Below are positions 7,623 to 16,396 of a DNA stretch of 32,945 bases, in pieces. The position numbers and the translations under genes are program-made. Below the pieces are notes generated by a model, which saw only the letters and a program-made list of their open reading frames with translations, made no database searches and was not told the DNA's origin. Location of the stretch: positions 1 to 32,945 of the forward strand of contig JAFURS010000012.1 of NCBI GenBank assembly GCA_017471805.1, written 5' to 3'. The stretch comes from Alphaproteobacteria bacterium (GTDB lineage: Bacteria; Pseudomonadota; Alphaproteobacteria; Rs-D84). Numbering within the stretch: the stretch's first letter is position 1; every line of letters starts with the position of its first letter.

Positions 7623-8667
7623 AGTGCAGATAATCCGCAAGTTCGGCAATCGCAATTGCATACCAATTTGAATTGTTCCATTTCTTGATTCGATAGAAAT
7701 TCGGATAGGTCAAATATGCCGTTATAACCGGCATCGGGGCAATATCTGCGTCCATACCCGCACCTGTTTCAATTGGGGCGTTGCGAATGTCTTTAATCGC
7801 TGCAATATCCGCAACCAGCCCCGCCGACATCTCATTTTGCGGAATTGGCGAACCGTCTGGATTTACAACACCCATTGCCGCCCACTGGGGTAAAGATAAC
7901 TTGGTCTTGCCGTCCAGCAACGATAAATCAAAGTCGGCTGGCAACGTGACACGGCGCACAATTCGTTCGTTCTTGTTCCAGCCCAGTTTGTTCAAGTAAT
8001 TACCAGCACTGAACATTGCATCGCCAATATTATTTATTATGTCAACACGGCCGTCCCCATTGCCGTCAACCCCATATTGCGCCAAGGTCGTTGGGATAAA
8101 CTGAAAATGCCCCATTGCGCCCGCCCAGGACCCAGAAATACTACCAATGTCCAGATTGTTTTTATCTGCAATCTTCATAAGCGCAATTAACTGATTTGTA
8201 AAAAATGTTTCACGGCGACCATCATACATAAGCGTCAAAAATGCATCTACCAGTTTATGCCGGGCCTTGACCGCACCATAATTAGATTCCATTCCCCAAA
8301 ATGCCAGAATTATATGGGGCGGAACACCATACTTGTTTTCAACACGTGATAACATTGTCGGATATGTCGTGCGCATTTTCTGACCGTTGCGAATCCGTGA
8401 TTGACTGACCGTGCGTTCCAGATAACCATCAAGCGTTAATTTGAATTCAGACTGATTTTTATCACTGCGGACAATTGACGGAATAAAGGCAGGATTGCGC
8501 AATGTCTGCTTTATCACAGCGTCTGATATGTTTTCAGATGCGGCACGTGTGCGCACAGAATCCAACATAGAATACCACCGGTCTGTGTCAAATGGCCCAC
8601 GTTCGGCACGCACCGTCAACGGCATACAAACAATTGTCGCAATCAGCCACATTGGAATCAAACGCAT
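7621..8667 (-). CDS. MltB-type lytic murein transglycosylase
   Basis: Cleaves the MurNAc-GlcNAc bond of peptidoglycan in the periplasm, forming 1,6-anhydro ends. A signal peptide (MRLIPMWLIATIV...TVRA) leads into the SLT_2/MltB domain. The catalytic Glu is in FWGMESNYG (E127 from this start), followed by WAGAMGHFQFIPTTL and NGDGRVDIINNIGDAMFSAGNYL. The usual C-terminal peptidoglycan-binding domain is not seen. The ATG at 8667 is chosen over 8679 because a GGGGGCT sequence precedes it and it starts the signal peptide directly. It follows the outer-membrane protein gene by about 20 bases and probably shares its mRNA. Confidence 0.88.
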   Translation of the reverse strand: MRLIPMWLIATIVCMPLTVRAERGPFDTDRWYSMLDSVRTRAASENISDAVIKQTLRNPAFIPSIVRSDKNQSEFKLTLDGYLERTVSQSRIRNGQKMRTTYPTMLSRVENKYGVPPHIILAFWGMESNYGAVKARHKLVDAFLTLMYDGRRETFFTNQLIALMKIADKNNLDIGSISGSWAGAMGHFQFIPTTLAQYGVDGNGDGRVDIINNIGDAMFSAGNYLNKLGWNKNERIVRRVTLPADFDLSLLDGKTKLSLPQWAAMGVVNPDGSPIPQNEMSAGLVADIAAIKDIRNAPIETGAGMDADIAPMPVITAYLTYPNFYRIKKWNNSNWYAIAIAELADYLH

Positions 8668-8687
8668 AGCAGCCCCCATCGTTAATA

Positions 8688-10214
8688 TTAAAATGAATAT
8701 TTAAAGCCCAGATGCAACCCAAATGATTGCCAGGTCGCACGCTTTAATGAATCAGAAACCTTTTCCGTATGGGCAGGAACCGTTTCCAATAATGGAACAT
8801 AATATACATTGCCAGATTCATCAAAAACTTCTTCCATAACGTATTGACCATTTTCGTCAATTACATACTGACTGTATTCAGCAATGTATAATTCGCCGGG
8901 AATCTTGCCAACGTGGAACAGGTTTGTATCAACCTTTAACGCCAACTGCAAACGGTTTGTCAATCTGTAATTATATTCCATTTCCGCCGCATATGAATAG
9001 GCGCCATTACTGCCTTCGTCCAGGAAACTGGGATTCTGTTGCCAGTCTGTGCGATTTGGCCATATCCCCTCAGACGAATATTTAGGCAAACCAAACTGCA
9101 TATAGAAGCGCAATTTATCCTTTAATGTCATCTGCTTTTCTATTTCCAAACCAACATAAAATCCAGACCAGGTTGTGTTATATTCGTGGGTCGTTCCTTC
9201 GACAATAACAGGGCCGTCACCGCCAATTATCACACATTCGCCCGCACTAACCCCCCAGGGAATATTACCCATAGATATTTCGTAATCGCCCGTCACCAAC
9301 GAATCCCCCAGGTATGGAAACCCTTCCAGGCTGGTGCCGGTTGATGCGTTTGTGACCACCTTGATATCTTCGGGGGACATACATACCTGATACCAATCAT
9401 CGGGTGCTTCGACCCCGACTGGAACAGAAAAATATTCGCCTAATTCATTTCCGAAAACATAATGCCCCTGGTCCGTCATTAACGGTAGATAAATTCCAGG
9501 ATTCGGATAATGATGGTTGGACATTTGCAGGTTATGCTTAAATATCTCGTATCCAAAGGTTGGGGACAGTTTCCAACCGCCAATATCCCAAATATGATGC
9601 GCAGATACACCAAATCTAAAATGATTACTGCGTCCAGACTGATCCCCCATTGAAATCGTAAATATACCATAGCCTGGGTCAGACGCATCAAACGGCTTTA
9701 AGTCATAGTCCATTGACAATCCACCACCGGACATACGACCATAGGCATATTTGCCATAGACAGACAAATCAACATTACGCAAACTAAAATTATGATGGGC
9801 GCCAACGTGGATTTCATTCCACAGCATATCATCCCATTCCAAAATAGAATTTACACCCGTTTCAAATTCAAAATCGGAAAAACGACGGGAATAGCCAACA
9901 TACATTGCCGTGGCAGGTTCCATTTCAGCGGGTATTGCAATACCATTGGCGGTCATTGTGCCAACAAATGTTGGTTCTTGGACCTGGGGACGTGGAACCT
10001 GATACGAATAAGAACGTGAACCGACAACCTGTTTATTGCCAGACTTTCCAACGTATTTGGTATATCCCTGGTCGGCATATTGACCATATGCCATCTGGTT
10101 TGCAGTCGGCGCAGACGATGTTTGATAATATGCAGGAACACCTTCGTTCGCAGCAAATGCCGCAAGCGGTGCGAAAATCCCCGACAAAAATAGAATTGAC
10201 CTTGCCTTCATCAT
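8688..10214 (-). CDS. Predicted outer-membrane beta-barrel protein of unknown role
   Basis: A 508-aa protein with an N-terminal signal peptide (ARSILFLSGIFAPLAAFA) and many alternating amphipathic strands rich in aromatic residues and Gly, such as NVDLSVYGKYAYGR and WKLSPTFGYEIF. It ends in FGLHLGFKYSF, with the terminal Phe typical of BAM-inserted barrels. Long loops, including one with two Cys at about residues 279 and 329, may face outside. No porin or transporter family is recognised. Two ATGs are adjacent (10214, 10211); both are close to a TATAAT (10228-10233), giving a very short leader. It is co-oriented with the MltB gene, suggesting an envelope operon. Confidence 0.7.
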   Translation of the reverse strand: MMKARSILFLSGIFAPLAAFAANEGVPAYYQTSSAPTANQMAYGQYADQGYTKYVGKSGNKQVVGSRSYSYQVPRPQVQEPTFVGTMTANGIAIPAEMEPATAMYVGYSRRFSDFEFETGVNSILEWDDMLWNEIHVGAHHNFSLRNVDLSVYGKYAYGRMSGGGLSMDYDLKPFDASDPGYGIFTISMGDQSGRSNHFRFGVSAHHIWDIGGWKLSPTFGYEIFKHNLQMSNHHYPNPGIYLPLMTDQGHYVFGNELGEYFSVPVGVEAPDDWYQVCMSPEDIKVVTNASTGTSLEGFPYLGDSLVTGDYEISMGNIPWGVSAGECVIIGGDGPVIVEGTTHEYNTTWSGFYVGLEIEKQMTLKDKLRFYMQFGLPKYSSEGIWPNRTDWQQNPSFLDEGSNGAYSYAAEMEYNYRLTNRLQLALKVDTNLFHVGKIPGELYIAEYSQYVIDENGQYVMEEVFDESGNVYYVPLLETVPAHTEKVSDSLKRATWQSFGLHLGFKYSF

Positions 10215-10227
10215 AAACGTTGGTCAT

Positions 10228-10233
10228 ATTATA
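10228..10233 (-). promoter_or_regulatory. TATAAT -10 box of the barrel-protein gene
   Basis: A consensus TATAAT ends 13 bases before the first ATG; the -35 is poor. The predicted leader is only 6-7 bases. Confidence 0.45.
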
Positions 10234-10273
10234 TCATAATTTTAGAACTGATAAAAGTATTTTCATTTATCAC

Positions 10274-10301
10274 TTGCACCTGTTTTTTCACGGTGTAAAA
10301 T
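10274..10301 (+). promoter_or_regulatory. hemW promoter with near-leaderless start
   Basis: TTGCAC (10274-10279), 16 bases and TAAAAT (10296-10301) predict a start at about 10308, three bases before the ATG. No SD is present. Confidence 0.5.
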
Positions 10302-10310
10302 GCCCATAAA

Positions 10311-11369
10311 ATGAAAAACACACCACACAATATTTATTTTCACGTGCCGTTCTGCAAATCAAAGTGCAATTACTGCGCTTTCTTGTCCTGGGCGTGTGCA
10401 ACGCCGGACTGGGACAAATACTGCGACGACATTTGTGACGAGATTTTATATTGGGCAAATAAAATGCCAAACACTGACGTACCAACTGTGTTTTTTGGTG
10501 GTGGAACACCGTCGCTGATGCCAGCGTGGTGTTTTGAAAAAATAATGCAAACGCTGTATAACAATTTCCAGGTGGCACACAATGCAGAAATTACAATCGA
10601 AGCAAATCCTGGAACAATCGACAAAAATAAATTAAACGATTTTATTAGTTCGGGCGTTAACAGAATTTCGGTCGGGGTGCAAAGTCTGGACGACGACAAA
10701 CTAAGATTTTTGGGACGCAGACACAGTGCCGATGATGCAATATGCCTGATACGACACGCACAAAATGCAAAAATACGTCTGTCGGCGGATTTTATATATG
10801 GACTGCCTGGGGAAAATGTGACAGACACAATAAAAACAGTTGAGCAGATTAACAATCTGGGACTGCAACACTGTTCCCTTTATGAACTGACGATTGAGAA
10901 AAATACCCCATTCGGCAAAATGAATCTGAAAATGCCAGACAATGAAACAATGGCCCAGATGTATAATGCAATTGCAGAAAATTTAACCCTGAAACGATAC
11001 GAGGTTTCAAACTATGCCACCCCAGGAAATGAATGTCGGCACAACCTGAACATATGGGATGGCGGGGCATACATTGGAATCGGACAAGGCGGCGCAGGTC
11101 GAATACACATTGACAATGTGTGGTATGAGCAAATGGGAAATTACCAACATTTTAGTCCGATTGACGATGACACACGGGCGGTTGAAAAAATACTGATGGG
11201 AATACGAACGGTCAGCGGTTGCCAATTGACAGACGACGTAAAAAAGGTTATTTATACAGACTGGGTTCAGGCGCATCCTGAATTGGTTCAAATAAAAGAC
11301 AACAGAATTTCAGCAACACCCCAGGGAATGTTGATTCTGGATGATGTTGTGCTTAAAATGGTGAAATGA
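10311..11369 (+). CDS. hemW: HemW-like radical SAM heme chaperone
   Basis: Oxygen-independent coproporphyrinogen oxidase-like protein; characterised HemW inserts heme into respiratory enzymes rather than oxidising coproporphyrinogen. The [4Fe-4S] motif is HVPFCKSKCNYC (C15, C19, C22), followed by FFGGGTPSL, TIEANPGT, NRISVGVQSLDD and the HemW block EVSNYA, CRHNLNIW, GIGQGG. The 352-aa length is close to the family's usual size. The downstream peptidase gene starts one base after the stop, so the two are co-transcribed. The ATG lacks an SD and lies just after a promoter. Confidence 0.9.
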   Translation: MKNTPHNIYFHVPFCKSKCNYCAFLSWACATPDWDKYCDDICDEILYWANKMPNTDVPTVFFGGGTPSLMPAWCFEKIMQTLYNNFQVAHNAEITIEANPGTIDKNKLNDFISSGVNRISVGVQSLDDDKLRFLGRRHSADDAICLIRHAQNAKIRLSADFIYGLPGENVTDTIKTVEQINNLGLQHCSLYELTIEKNTPFGKMNLKMPDNETMAQMYNAIAENLTLKRYEVSNYATPGNECRHNLNIWDGGAYIGIGQGGAGRIHIDNVWYEQMGNYQHFSPIDDDTRAVEKILMGIRTVSGCQLTDDVKKVIYTDWVQAHPELVQIKDNRISATPQGMLILDDVVLKMVK

Positions 11370-11370
11370 A

Positions 11371-13353
11371 ATGGAAAGTAAATTTTGGAATTTTATAGGT
11401 GTGATTGCAGTATTTACCGCAATCATTTGGGCGCACAATGCAACAAAGGAGAAAGTCGTGAACGCAGGTATAAAAATTGAAAATATGGATATGACAGTAA
11501 CCCCAGGCAGTGATTTTTATACATATGCAAATGGTGGTTGGCAAAAGAAAAATCCAATCCCAGATGACTATTCACGTTTTGGTGCGTTCGAAGTGTTGCG
11601 CAACACAAACCTGGAAAGAACACGTGAAATCGCAGAAAATGATGATGGCAAAATTGGATTGCTGTATAAAATCGCAATGGATGAAAGTAAATTAAACAGC
11701 GACGGCACAAAACCTGTGATGCCGCAATTAAGCGAAATCGACAATCTGGAACGCAAAGACCTGGAAAAATATTTGGGTAAAATGCACCGGTTTTCATCGG
11801 CCTTTTGGGGTGATGGGGTTGCGTTGGACGAAATGGACAGCGAACATTTCTTGTATAATATCGGCCAGGGCGGATTGGGCCTGTCACGTGATTACTATTT
11901 TGATGACGATGCCAAAACAATTGAAATCAGAAAAAAATATCGTGAATTTATTGAAAAACAGATGAAGAATTTTGGTGTGCCGGTTGACGTTGAAAAACTG
12001 TATACACTGGAAGAAAGAATGGCAAAATCTTTCTATCCCAAGGAAAAATTACGTGACCCACACGCAAACTATCACAAAATGAGCATTGAACAGGTCAAAG
12101 AAAAATTCCCTGGATTTGATTGGGACACATTCTTGGATGCACGTGGGGCAACGGCGGCAAAATTTATTAACATTGCACAACCCGAAGCAATCACAGAATC
12201 CATTGCGATTATGAATGACACTGATTTTGACCTAATCAAGACTTATTTGAAATACAGAATTGTCAGTGCGGCGGATTCTGTTCTGGACGACAAAACATAC
12301 GATATTTCATTTGATTTCTATAACCGGACAATGGCCGGACAAAAAGAACAAAAACCACGTTGGAAGCGTGCAGTTGCAATGCTGGACGGGTCCCTGGGCG
12401 AAGAAATCGGACGGTTGTATGTAGAAAAATATTTTTCCGCCGACGCCAAGGAACGTATGCAGACATTGGTAAAAAATCTGCAACGTGCATACGCATTGCG
12501 CATTGAAAATCTGGACTGGATGTCTAATAAAACCAAAGAAAAAGCATTGGAAAAACTGTCAACGTTCAATGCAAAAATTGGATACCCTGATAAATGGCGT
12601 GACTATTCAAAACTGGAAATAAAAAATGATTCGTTGTGGGAAAATATGATACGAATCGCACAATTCGAAGATGCGTTCTGGATTGAAAAAATAGGACAAA
12701 AAAACGATCCTACAATATGGTATATGAACGCACACGAAGTGAACGCATATTACGACCCATCAACAAATGAAATCTGTTTTCCGGCCGGAATATTACAATA
12801 TCCGTTCTTTGATATGGGGGCAGATGACGCATTTAACTATGGCGCAATTGGGGCGGTTATCGGACACGAAATGACACACGGATTCGACGATTCTGGCCGT
12901 CATTTTGACAAGGACGGAAATATGAAGGATTGGTGGACCGCCGATGACGCCAAGGGATTTGATGAACGTGCTGGCGTTATGAAGGAATATTTTAACAATA
13001 TAAAAATTAACGACGAAGTAAATGCAAATGGTGAATTTACGCTGGGGGAAAATTTGGCAGATTATGGTGGTGTGACAATTGCGTTTGATGCATATAAAAA
13101 ATTTGGCACACCGTCAAGCGACGCCGAAAACATCAGCGCAGACAGACGTTTCTATATCGCATACGCAGGGGCGTGGGCGCAGAATATTCGACCTGATGAA
13201 GAATTACGCCTGACCAAGGTTGACGAACATTCACTGGGAAAAAATCGTGTTAATGGAATTTTACCACATATTAGTGCCTGGTATGATGTCTTTGAAATCA
13301 AGCCTGGGGACGCAATGTATGTTTTGCCCGGTGAACGTGTGAAATTATGGTAA
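11371..13353 (+). CDS. M13-family zinc metallopeptidase (PepO/neprilysin type)
   Basis: Membrane-anchored or periplasmic endopeptidase cutting oligopeptides. An uncleaved-looking N-terminal hydrophobic helix (residues 6-22) precedes the M13_N domain (SDFYTYANGGW) and the catalytic domain. Zinc ligands are H499 and H503 in IGHEMTHGFDD with catalytic E500, and E560 with D564 in GENLADYGG; the substrate-binding NAYYDPSTNEI block is also intact. The 660-aa length is full for the family. It is coupled to hemW by a one-base gap, a pairing with no obvious functional link. Confidence 0.93.
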   Translation: MESKFWNFIGVIAVFTAIIWAHNATKEKVVNAGIKIENMDMTVTPGSDFYTYANGGWQKKNPIPDDYSRFGAFEVLRNTNLERTREIAENDDGKIGLLYKIAMDESKLNSDGTKPVMPQLSEIDNLERKDLEKYLGKMHRFSSAFWGDGVALDEMDSEHFLYNIGQGGLGLSRDYYFDDDAKTIEIRKKYREFIEKQMKNFGVPVDVEKLYTLEERMAKSFYPKEKLRDPHANYHKMSIEQVKEKFPGFDWDTFLDARGATAAKFINIAQPEAITESIAIMNDTDFDLIKTYLKYRIVSAADSVLDDKTYDISFDFYNRTMAGQKEQKPRWKRAVAMLDGSLGEEIGRLYVEKYFSADAKERMQTLVKNLQRAYALRIENLDWMSNKTKEKALEKLSTFNAKIGYPDKWRDYSKLEIKNDSLWENMIRIAQFEDAFWIEKIGQKNDPTIWYMNAHEVNAYYDPSTNEICFPAGILQYPFFDMGADDAFNYGAIGAVIGHEMTHGFDDSGRHFDKDGNMKDWWTADDAKGFDERAGVMKEYFNNIKINDEVNANGEFTLGENLADYGGVTIAFDAYKKFGTPSSDAENISADRRFYIAYAGAWAQNIRPDEELRLTKVDEHSLGKNRVNGILPHISAWYDVFEIKPGDAMYVLPGERVKLW

Positions 13354-13357
13354 GCAG

Positions 13358-13382
13358 ACGCCCGAACGGGCGTTTGTTTTTA
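13358..13382 (+). terminator. Terminator of the hemW-M13 operon
   Basis: ACGCCC / GGGCGT around GAAC is followed by a T-rich tract. The tract also supplies the -35 region of the next promoter. Confidence 0.75.
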
Positions 13383-13401
13383 TCCAAGAATATGGTATAA
13401 T
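13374..13401 (+). promoter_or_regulatory. ldh promoter
   Basis: TTGTTT (13374-13379), 16 bases, and TATAAT (13396-13401) with an extended TGG before it. The predicted start is about 13408, leaving a 24-base leader with a GAGAGA SD. Confidence 0.65.
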
Positions 13402-13431
13402 TATACACGAACAAAAAAATCGAGAGAGAAT

Positions 13432-14367
13432 ATGAAAATATCTATAATTGGTCTGGGGTCGGTTGGCTCTGCGGTTGCAACTGCGGTTGCGAATACAGGG
13501 TTGGCCAACGAAATCGTCTTATTTGATCGTGATGGGGTTCGGGCCCGTGCCGCCGCCGAAGATTTGGGACACGCTGCGGCATTTTCGTTTGACGTGAAAA
13601 TATCGGCTGTGAACAATTATCGTGGCATACGTGGGTCTGAAATTGTAATTATTGCCGCTGGGGCGAACCAGCGTCCGGGTCAAACACGCACAGATTTGCT
13701 GGCGGCAAACACTGCGGTTATATCTGATATCGTTCCACGTGTTATGGCGAACGTAGATGCAAAAACTGTCAAACTTGTAATTGTCACAAATCCTCTGGAT
13801 GTAATGGTTATGGTCGCCCAGAAATTATCTAAATTACCGCCTGCACGTGTTATTGGCACTGGGACAATGTTGGATTCGGCCCGTCTGCGCACGATTTTAT
13901 CACGCCAGTTATCTGTATCGCCCCAGTCAATAAATGCGTATGTTCTGGGCGAACACGGCGACAGCAGTATTGTTGTTTGGTCGTCTGCATCGGTTGGTGG
14001 GATTGACCTGAATACATTTTGTCGTCAAACAAAAATAAGCCTGCCGGCAACAACCCGCCGCACAATTGAACACCGTGTTCGCAATGCTGCGTATGAGATT
14101 ATTCAGGGGCGTGGCGCAACCTGGGATGGCATTGCCGGTGCTGTTGCGGATTTAGTTCGCTGTATTGTCCGGGATGAACACCGTATATTAACAGTATCTA
14201 CTGTTGACGGCCTGGGGGCCAAGGCTTTGGCAATGTCGTTGCCACGTATTGTTGGCGGTTGTGGTGTTGTGTCAACATTGCTGCCCAAAATGGACTCGGC
14301 AGAGGCGACCGCATTACGGCGCAGTGGTAAAATAATCAGAAAAAATTACGACAGTATTCCAAAATAA
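13432..14367 (+). CDS. ldh: L-lactate dehydrogenase
   Basis: NADH-dependent interconversion of pyruvate and L-lactate in the cytoplasm, consistent with fermentative metabolism. The dinucleotide loop GLGSVGSAVA (7-16) and D32 in LFDRD favour NAD. The specificity loop GANQRPGQTR carries Gln80, where malate dehydrogenases have Arg; R86, R151 (LDSARLR) and H175 in GEHGDS complete the active site. The 311-aa length is standard. It is monocistronic, with its own promoter and a bidirectional terminator shared with secG. Malate dehydrogenase is the alternative but is disfavoured by Gln80. Confidence 0.9.
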   Translation: MKISIIGLGSVGSAVATAVANTGLANEIVLFDRDGVRARAAAEDLGHAAAFSFDVKISAVNNYRGIRGSEIVIIAAGANQRPGQTRTDLLAANTAVISDIVPRVMANVDAKTVKLVIVTNPLDVMVMVAQKLSKLPPARVIGTGTMLDSARLRTILSRQLSVSPQSINAYVLGEHGDSSIVVWSSASVGGIDLNTFCRQTKISLPATTRRTIEHRVRNAAYEIIQGRGATWDGIAGAVADLVRCIVRDEHRILTVSTVDGLGAKALAMSLPRIVGGCGVVSTLLPKMDSAEATALRRSGKIIRKNYDSIPK

Positions 14368-14395
14368 AAAATCCCCAAAACGGGGATTTTTTTTA
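14366..14395. terminator. Bidirectional terminator between ldh and secG
   Basis: ATCCCC / GGGGAT with an A-rich loop is flanked by A and T runs. It serves both convergent genes and overlaps the secG stop. Confidence 0.85.
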
Positions 14396-14761
14396 ATTTG
14401 CACTTGGTGCTTCGTCTGATGCCTGGGCAGGTGCTTCTGGGGTGGCCTGTGTATCTGCCGTTTCATTTGTGGCCGCATTTTCCTGATGCACAATTTCCTG
14501 GCGCAGATGGCTTTCCTGAACTGACATACCCGACTTTGCAGAAACCAACGCCAACGCAGCACATAAAATAAAGAAAATAGTTGCCAACCACGCAGTTGCA
14601 CGGGTTAAAAAGTTCCCCGCCGCCGCCCCGGTCAATGCACCACCGAACATAGATGCCGCCGACGAACCAGACATCCCAGACCCTTCGGATTTTTGCAACA
14701 AAATCAAACCAATCATCATAACTGCAACAATGATTAACAGAACCAGTAAAATTGAAAACAT
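14393..14761 (-). CDS. secG: Preprotein translocase subunit SecG
   Basis: Small inner-membrane subunit of the SecYEG channel. Two membrane helices (about 3-22 and 55-74) flank the conserved cytoplasmic LLQKSEGSGM and FGGALTGAAAGNFLTRAT block. A C-terminal tail of about 45 residues, rich in Ala, Glu, Thr and Pro, extends past the usual core. An AAGGGA SD precedes the start. It is the last gene of lepB-rnc-secG, so protein export and signal-peptide removal are transcribed together. Confidence 0.93.
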   Translation of the reverse strand: MFSILLVLLIIVAVMMIGLILLQKSEGSGMSGSSAASMFGGALTGAAAGNFLTRATAWLATIFFILCAALALVSAKSGMSVQESHLRQEIVHQENAATNETADTQATPEAPAQASDEAPSAN

Positions 14762-14793
14762 ATTTATTCCCTTGTGTTTATTATGTGCCGATT

Positions 14794-15441
14794 TTAATTC
14801 GCAGAATCAGAAATTGCAAGTGTTTTCAGCAATTCATTTGCTGCGGCAACACTAGCAGATTTTTTAGAATGTCCTGACCCTGTTGCCGTCTTGCCCATTG
14901 CGCTAACCCGAACATTAAAGACCGGATTGTGTGATGCGCCTGATTGTCCCAAAAATTCATACTGTGGCAGATTTCCAGAATCTTTTTGTTGAACCAATTC
15001 TTGTAATGTTGTTTTTGGGTCTTTGGGTGCGACCGCATCATTTGCCGCCAAATCCCGCCATATTTCAATGATTATTTCTTTGGCTGTATCAAATCCACCG
15101 TCGATATAGATTGCGCCCAACACGGCTTCCATTGAATTAGCCAACATATGCTTTATCCGTCCTGCAGTCATATGTCCGTGTCGAACGTGTTTTTCCAGTC
15201 CAATTTTTCGTGCGACATCACCCAATGTATCTGTCGATACCAGCATTGCGTGCCGTCGGGCCAATTCCCCCTCGGTTTCATTTGGATACATTTCATATAT
15301 CAGTTCCGCCACACTTAACCCCAACACACGGTCGCCGATAAATTCCAAGCGTTCGTTATTTCGCACAGAATCAACGCCACTTTGCGTCAGTGCCAATTCC
15401 AACAGTTTTTTATCATTAAAAGTATAGTTCAAAATATCCAT
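14794..15441 (-). CDS. rnc: Ribonuclease III
   Basis: Cleaves double-stranded RNA in rRNA and mRNA processing. The catalytic domain has the signature NERLEFIGDRVL (29-40) and the second acidic site NSMEAVLGAIYIDGG; a C-terminal dsRNA-binding domain starts about residue 142 (DPKTTLQELVQQK) and ends with GSGHSKKSASVAAANELL. Length 215 aa is close to normal. It starts 1 base after the lepB stop, giving translational coupling, as in the common lepB-rnc order of alphaproteobacteria. Confidence 0.95.
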   Translation of the reverse strand: MDILNYTFNDKKLLELALTQSGVDSVRNNERLEFIGDRVLGLSVAELIYEMYPNETEGELARRHAMLVSTDTLGDVARKIGLEKHVRHGHMTAGRIKHMLANSMEAVLGAIYIDGGFDTAKEIIIEIWRDLAANDAVAPKDPKTTLQELVQQKDSGNLPQYEFLGQSGASHNPVFNVRVSAMGKTATGSGHSKKSASVAAANELLKTLAISDSAN

Positions 15442-15442
15442 T

Positions 15443-16321
15443 TTATTTCACACCCATTCCAAATCGGTCCCAACGCATTTTATTCCCCCAGTTCCAAATG
15501 GCCAACATTGGCGCATAGTAATTATGCGAATACCATATAAACCACACTTGCCCCAAGACATTATCACGTGGCACAAAACCAACGTCGCCACGACTGTCGC
15601 CACTGTTGTCACGGTTGTCGCCCATAAAAAAGAAATGATTTTCCGGCACAACAAATACGTCTGTATTATCAAAGTATGCATCGTCTGTCATTTCTACAAT
15701 ACTGTGTTGCACACCATTTGGTAATGTTTCTGTATATTCTTTGCCCTGGAACACGCCACACGCACCATTATAAGAATAGCAAAAATCATCAGGTTTATAC
15801 TCGATTGTATATCCAAAATCGGCGGGTTTATTGTCTATCCAAATTTTATTGCCTTTGATTGACATATTGTCTTTGTAATATCCGACACTGCGCATAGACT
15901 TTGGCAGTGTTGCAATAATATACGGTCGTTCATTTTCACGTGGCACCTGTACATCGTTGATATGCAACCGTCCATTTATCATCTGAATTTTATCGCCTGG
16001 TTTTCCGATTAAGCGTTTAACATAGTCCTGGGATTCGTTTGCAGGATTTCGGAATACAATAACATCGCCGACTTCTGGTTCAGATGCCCAGAATCGTCCA
16101 TCCCACATTTTCCACGAACCAAACGGGAATGAATAGCGTGAATAACCGTATGCCCATTTTTCTACAAATATATGGTCGCCCACGTGCATTGTTGGAATCA
16201 TAGACCCAGACGGAATATTAAATGGTTCTAGCAAGAAACTGCGGAACACGATTGCAATCAGCGCCCCATAAAATATAGTGTTAAACCATTCACGTGCGAC
16301 GTTTTTGTTTTTTGCAGGCAT
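15443..16321 (-). CDS. lepB: Signal peptidase I
   Basis: Inner-membrane Ser/Lys protease that removes Sec and Tat signal peptides. One N-terminal membrane helix (about 14-30) leads to the catalytic Ser40 in IPSGSMIPT, Lys102 in DYVKRLIG, and box E GDNRDNSGDSR near 234. An insert of about 60 residues with two Cys (CYSYNGAC) sits between the domains. An AAGGAATAAAGG SD precedes the ATG, and a TATAAT at 16354-16359 gives a leader of about 26 bases. It heads the lepB-rnc-secG operon. Confidence 0.95.
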   Translation of the reverse strand: MPAKNKNVAREWFNTIFYGALIAIVFRSFLLEPFNIPSGSMIPTMHVGDHIFVEKWAYGYSRYSFPFGSWKMWDGRFWASEPEVGDVIVFRNPANESQDYVKRLIGKPGDKIQMINGRLHINDVQVPRENERPYIIATLPKSMRSVGYYKDNMSIKGNKIWIDNKPADFGYTIEYKPDDFCYSYNGACGVFQGKEYTETLPNGVQHSIVEMTDDAYFDNTDVFVVPENHFFFMGDNRDNSGDSRGDVGFVPRDNVLGQVWFIWYSHNYYAPMLAIWNWGNKMRWDRFGMGVK

Positions 16322-16353
16322 ACCTTTATTCCTTTTGATTATGTCAGATGCAT

Positions 16354-16380
16354 ATTATAACTTGCGGAAATTTAATTCAA
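16354..16380 (-). promoter_or_regulatory. lepB promoter
   Basis: TATAAT at 16354-16359 with a possible TTGAAT -35 at 16375-16380 (15-base spacer). It overlaps the divergent comM promoter. Confidence 0.5.
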
Positions 16381-16390
16381 GTTTTAATAT
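16362..16390 (+). promoter_or_regulatory. comM promoter placing the start on the ATG
   Basis: TTGCGG (16362-16367), 17 bases, TAATAT (16385-16390), then six bases to the ATG. The predicted transcript begins at the A of the start codon; no SD is possible. Confidence 0.55.
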
Positions 16391-16396
16391 AGCCCT